The notes under the pieces are model-generated. The model did no database searches. It was given only the letters and a program-made list of their open reading frames with translations, and was not told where the DNA came from. From an uncultured Tenacibaculum sp. (GTDB lineage: Bacteria; Bacteroidota; Bacteroidia; Flavobacteriales; Flavobacteriaceae), in contig NZ_CANLTU010000001.1 of the NCBI RefSeq assembly GCF_947494125.1, positions 248,001 through 312,000 on the forward strand: a stretch of DNA of 64,000 nucleotides, written 5' to 3'. The number at the start of each line of letters is the position of its first letter. The stretch's first letter is position 1. Of the stretch, positions 61,250 to 64,000 are shown piece after piece. The position numbers and the translations under genes were made by a program.

Positions 61250-62206
61250 ATGCGAAAAATTAAAGAGGCAAGAAAAAAGTATTTTTTGTCTCTATTTTTC
61301 GTTTTTTTCTCTTTTTTCTCCCTAAAAGCTCAGGATAGTATTCCTCCATCTGAGGATGTTAGTGAAAAAGATAATATAGAATTTCAAGAAAACTTCTTTA
61401 AAGCGCTATCTAATAAAGCTATTTTTAATTATCAAAAAGCCATTCAATTTCTAGAAAAATGTAATGAATTAGATTCAAATAATAAATCTGTTCTATTTGA
61501 GCTTTCTAAAAATTATTTAAAATTAGGAAGAAATAACGAAGCTTTAGAATATATAAAACTAGCATTAAAAAATGATTCTGAAAACATTTGGCTCTTAGAG
61601 CACCAAGTTTATATTTTAAGAAAAATTGCTGCTTTTGATGAAGCTATTCAAGTACAAAAAAAAATTGCTCAACAATTTCCTAAAAAAAAGCGGTTCTTAG
61701 TTTTTTTGCATTTGCAAAATAGAGACGTTTCTTCTGCAAAACGAGTTTTATTAGAACTTAAAGATGCTAAATTATTAAATTCAAGGTTAAGGTCAATTCA
61801 AGAAAAACTAGACTATAAACAACCTGAAAAAGAAGAAGTAAAAAACAAAATTGTAAGTACTGATTTAAGATCTGCTTTTGAAAAAGAAAAGTCATTTAAA
61901 ACCTTAAAACTTTTATTAGATAAATTATCACTCAATAATCATGATGATTTATTAAAATACAGTGAAAAAGGTCTAGCTTTATTTCCAGCACAACCGTTTG
62001 TATATTTTATGAATGGAAAAGCTTTAAATAATAAAAGTCAATATAAAAAAGCAATTCAAAGCTTGCAAAATGGCATCGATTTTGTAATTGATAATAACGA
62101 AATTGAAGCTAAATTATATTTAGAAATTGCCAGAGCTTATCAAGGTTTAAATGATACCAAAAAAGTAAAATCTTATAAAAACAAAGCAGCTAAGATTTTA
62201 AAATAA
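61250..62206 (+). CDS. Exported TPR protein
   Basis: ATG 61250 (MRKIKEARKK) is the preferred start because it gives a typical signal peptide (residues 5-28, ending FFSLKAQD); a GTG at 61220 would overlap the previous gene. The 318-residue product has TPR repeats (ALSNKAIFNYQKAIQFLEKC, LSKNYLKLGRNNEALEYI and C-terminal copies) and probably acts as a periplasmic scaffold. It starts 7 bp after the nucleotidyltransferase stop. Confidence 0.85.
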   Translation: MRKIKEARKKYFLSLFFVFFSFFSLKAQDSIPPSEDVSEKDNIEFQENFFKALSNKAIFNYQKAIQFLEKCNELDSNNKSVLFELSKNYLKLGRNNEALEYIKLALKNDSENIWLLEHQVYILRKIAAFDEAIQVQKKIAQQFPKKKRFLVFLHLQNRDVSSAKRVLLELKDAKLLNSRLRSIQEKLDYKQPEKEEVKNKIVSTDLRSAFEKEKSFKTLKLLLDKLSLNNHDDLLKYSEKGLALFPAQPFVYFMNGKALNNKSQYKKAIQSLQNGIDFVIDNNEIEAKLYLEIARAYQGLNDTKKVKSYKNKAAKILK

Positions 62207-62229
62207 TTTTCTTCGCTATTATTTAATTT

Positions 62230-63000
62230 ATGAAATATTATACACTAATTTTTATATTACTTTTAGGTTTTACCTCTTGTAAATCCAGTAAAAAAGTCAC
62301 TAATAATTCTTCTATAATTAAAAAAATGTCAGCTCGTAAAGTAGCTAAAAAGCACATTTCTTCTAATTTTGACGAAAAAACTATTGATGCTCGTTTAAAA
62401 GTAAATTATAAGGATAATAAAGAAAAAATAGGCTTTTCTGTACGAATGAAAATCAAGAAAGGTGAAGTTATATGGTTAAAAGGAACTAAATTTATTACTG
62501 TTTTTAAAGCTAAAATTACTCCTACAAAGGTTCAGTTTTACTCTCCTTATTATAAAAATTATTTCGACGGTGATTTTTCTATGTTAAAAAAAATGCTGGG
62601 TACTGACATTAACTTTGAGCAATTACAAAATATGCTGTTGGGGCAATCGTTATTAAATGTAAAATCACAACGTCAAGAAATTATAATAAAAGATGCATCT
62701 TATCAACTTTCACCAAAAAAACAAGCTAGTTTATTTGATATTTTCTTTTACGTAAACCCACAACATTATAAACTCGATGGACAGTCAATTGTAAATCCAT
62801 TAAAAAATCAACGTTTAGATATTAGGTATCCAAAATATTCAACAAAAAAAGGTGTTTTATTTCCTGAAAAAATTATTATAAACGCAAAAGAAAAAGAAAA
62901 ATTTACTAATATAAATCTTACAACTCGTTCGGTAGAGTTTAACAAAAAGTTGAATACAGATTTTAAAATTCCTAACGGATATAAAGAAATTAAATTATAA
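62230..63000 (+). CDS. DUF4292 lipoprotein
   Basis: The 256-residue product has a lipoprotein signal peptide with lipobox GFTSC (Cys at about 17) and the DUF4292 body: RLKVNYKDNKEKIGFSVRM, GEVIWLKGT and a C-terminal NINLTTRSVEFNKKL. The fold resembles outer-membrane lipoprotein carriers (LolA/LolB-like), which fits a role at the outer membrane, but this is inference. It overlaps the next gene start by one base (TAATG). Confidence 0.88.
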   Translation: MKYYTLIFILLLGFTSCKSSKKVTNNSSIIKKMSARKVAKKHISSNFDEKTIDARLKVNYKDNKEKIGFSVRMKIKKGEVIWLKGTKFITVFKAKITPTKVQFYSPYYKNYFDGDFSMLKKMLGTDINFEQLQNMLLGQSLLNVKSQRQEIIIKDASYQLSPKKQASLFDIFFYVNPQHYKLDGQSIVNPLKNQRLDIRYPKYSTKKGVLFPEKIIINAKEKEKFTNINLTTRSVEFNKKLNTDFKIPNGYKEIKL

Positions 63001-64000
63001 TGAGACACATCGTTTTTTATTTCTCTTTTTTATGCCTCTTTTTTGTAGGTTTTTCTTCATTTGGTCAGAGTAGAAAAGCTCTCGAAAACAAGCGTAAAAA
63101 ACTTAAAAATGAGATAAAGCAGGTTAATACTTTACTAATTAAAACTGAAAAGAAAAAAAGTAATGCTTTAGATGATTTAAAAGATTTAAGTCAAAAAATA
63201 AACGTTAGAGAGCGTTTAATTGAAACAATTGAGTTAGAGGCTAAAGTTTTATCTAAAGAGATTAAATCAAACGAAAAGCAACTTAAAGAGTATAACAATC
63301 AACTTAAAAAACTAAAAAAAGAATATGCTGATATGGTTGTAAAAACCCATAAAAGCAAATCACAACAAAGTAAAACGATGTTTTTACTCTCTTCTGAAAG
63401 TTTTTATCAAGCTTATAAACGCATAAAATATATGCAACAGTACAGCGATTATAGAAAAAAGCAAGGGGAGGAGATTATTATAAAAACTAAGGAAAAAGAA
63501 AAATTAAATGATTCTTTAATTCAGAGAAAAAAATCTAAAGAACTTTTAATTACCGATGAAAAAGATCAAAAAGATCAAATAGAATCTGATAAGAAAAATC
63601 AAGAAAAATTAGTTTCTAAAATTAAAAAACAGGAAAAAAAATACAAACGAGATTTACAAAAGAAATTAAAAGAAGAAAAACGTATAAATGCACGTATTGA
63701 TAAATTGATTAGAAGTGCTATTGCTCGTGCCAACAAGAACAAAAAAAACAACAAGAAAAAGTCGTCATCTGCTAGTTTTGTTTTAAATGCAGCTGAAAAG
63801 AAATTATTAGCAAATTTTGAGCAAAATAAAGGTAGTTTACCTTGGCCTGTAAATGGTATTATTACTCGAAAGTTTGGAGTACAACCTCATCCAACCTTTC
63901 CTGGAATTAAGGTTAATAGTCCCGGTTTACATATAACAACAAAATCTAATACGAATGCTCAAAGTATATTTAACGGAAAAGTATTAGTTATTCAAACAAA
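63000..64000 (+). CDS. EnvC-like LytM/M23-family protein, partial (3' end outside window)
   Basis: The first 333 codons are present. It starts with a signal peptide (MRHIVFYFSFLCLFFVGFSSFGQ), then a long lysine-rich coiled coil (about 25-235) and the start of a LytM domain (LPWPVNGIITRKFGVQPHPT). The first LytM zinc-ligand segment, normally H-x-G-x-D, reads NSPGLHITT here. The site therefore looks degenerate, as in EnvC proteins that activate amidases rather than cut peptidoglycan. It overlaps the DUF4292 gene stop by one base and continues past the window end. Confidence 0.88.
   Translation, partial: MRHIVFYFSFLCLFFVGFSSFGQSRKALENKRKKLKNEIKQVNTLLIKTEKKKSNALDDLKDLSQKINVRERLIETIELEAKVLSKEIKSNEKQLKEYNNQLKKLKKEYADMVVKTHKSKSQQSKTMFLLSSESFYQAYKRIKYMQQYSDYRKKQGEEIIIKTKEKEKLNDSLIQRKKSKELLITDEKDQKDQIESDKKNQEKLVSKIKKQEKKYKRDLQKKLKEEKRINARIDKLIRSAIARANKNKKNNKKKSSSASFVLNAAEKKLLANFEQNKGSLPWPVNGIITRKFGVQPHPTFPGIKVNSPGLHITTKSNTNAQSIFNGKVLVIQT

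Overview
The window is chromosomal DNA of a low-GC member of the Flavobacteriaceae (Bacteroidota); the closest fit by gene content is a marine Tenacibaculum/Polaribacter/Kordia-like genus. This rests on the AT-rich coding style, Bacteroidota-type -7 promoter elements (TAnnTTTG) before several genes, C-terminal type IX secretion (T9SS) sorting domains on five large exoproteins, and families typical of the phylum (DUF4292, TPR-histidine kinases, GEVED domains). No rRNA, tRNA, CRISPR array, prophage or insertion sequence was seen.

Layout. 0.1-4.7 kb: universal stress protein, small membrane protein, mutS and a SPOUT RNA methyltransferase. 4.7-5.25 kb: a GIY-YIG nuclease gene bracketed by palindromic repeats. 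5.4-9.75 kb: a Gly-rich peptide gene, a TPR-sensor histidine kinase overlapping its response regulator, then a tandem array of eight promoter units. Seven of these encode ~80-nt RNAs, each with its own intrinsic terminator, and the eighth encodes a 33-aa peptide. All eight carry two 11-bp boxes 22 bp apart, and the first box always starts exactly 58 bp upstream of the -7 element. This looks like a dedicated two-component/multi-copy sRNA system and is the main discovery candidate.

9.8-22.1 kb: housekeeping and metabolism (glpK, a flavin-binding protein, a frameshifted hydrolase, glutaryl-CoA dehydrogenase, rnpA, a CtpA-like protease, a nucleosidase-like protein, purD, a PhoB/PhoR-like pair with a Pho-box-like upstream region, a PolB-like exonuclease). 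22.3-30.7 kb: small accessory genes around a probable taurine/hypotaurine pathway (cysteine dioxygenase, PLP decarboxylase, divergent Na+/solute symporter). One accessory gene encodes an exported protein resembling the eukaryotic dynein light chain Tctex-1. 30.9-37.9 kb: a CrtC/AttH lipocalin protein, a GHKL-ATPase/PD-(D/E)XK nuclease fusion (possible defence gene) next to a cyclodeaminase-like gene, a 63-bp minisatellite, and a block of A-ending-codon genes including a cytochrome b561-like protein.

38-58.2 kb: an ABC-F ATPase, then five consecutive minus-strand genes for T9SS-exported proteins: two M4 metallopeptidases, an S8 subtilase, a BNR/VPS10-like beta-propeller protein and an M43 metallopeptidase. 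They share FN3, GEVED and sorting modules that are partly near-identical at DNA level, and each has its own terminator. 58.5-64 kb: a fused Dpp-type ABC ATPase, a nucleotidyltransferase, a TPR protein, a DUF4292 lipoprotein and an EnvC-like LytM protein that runs off the end of the window.
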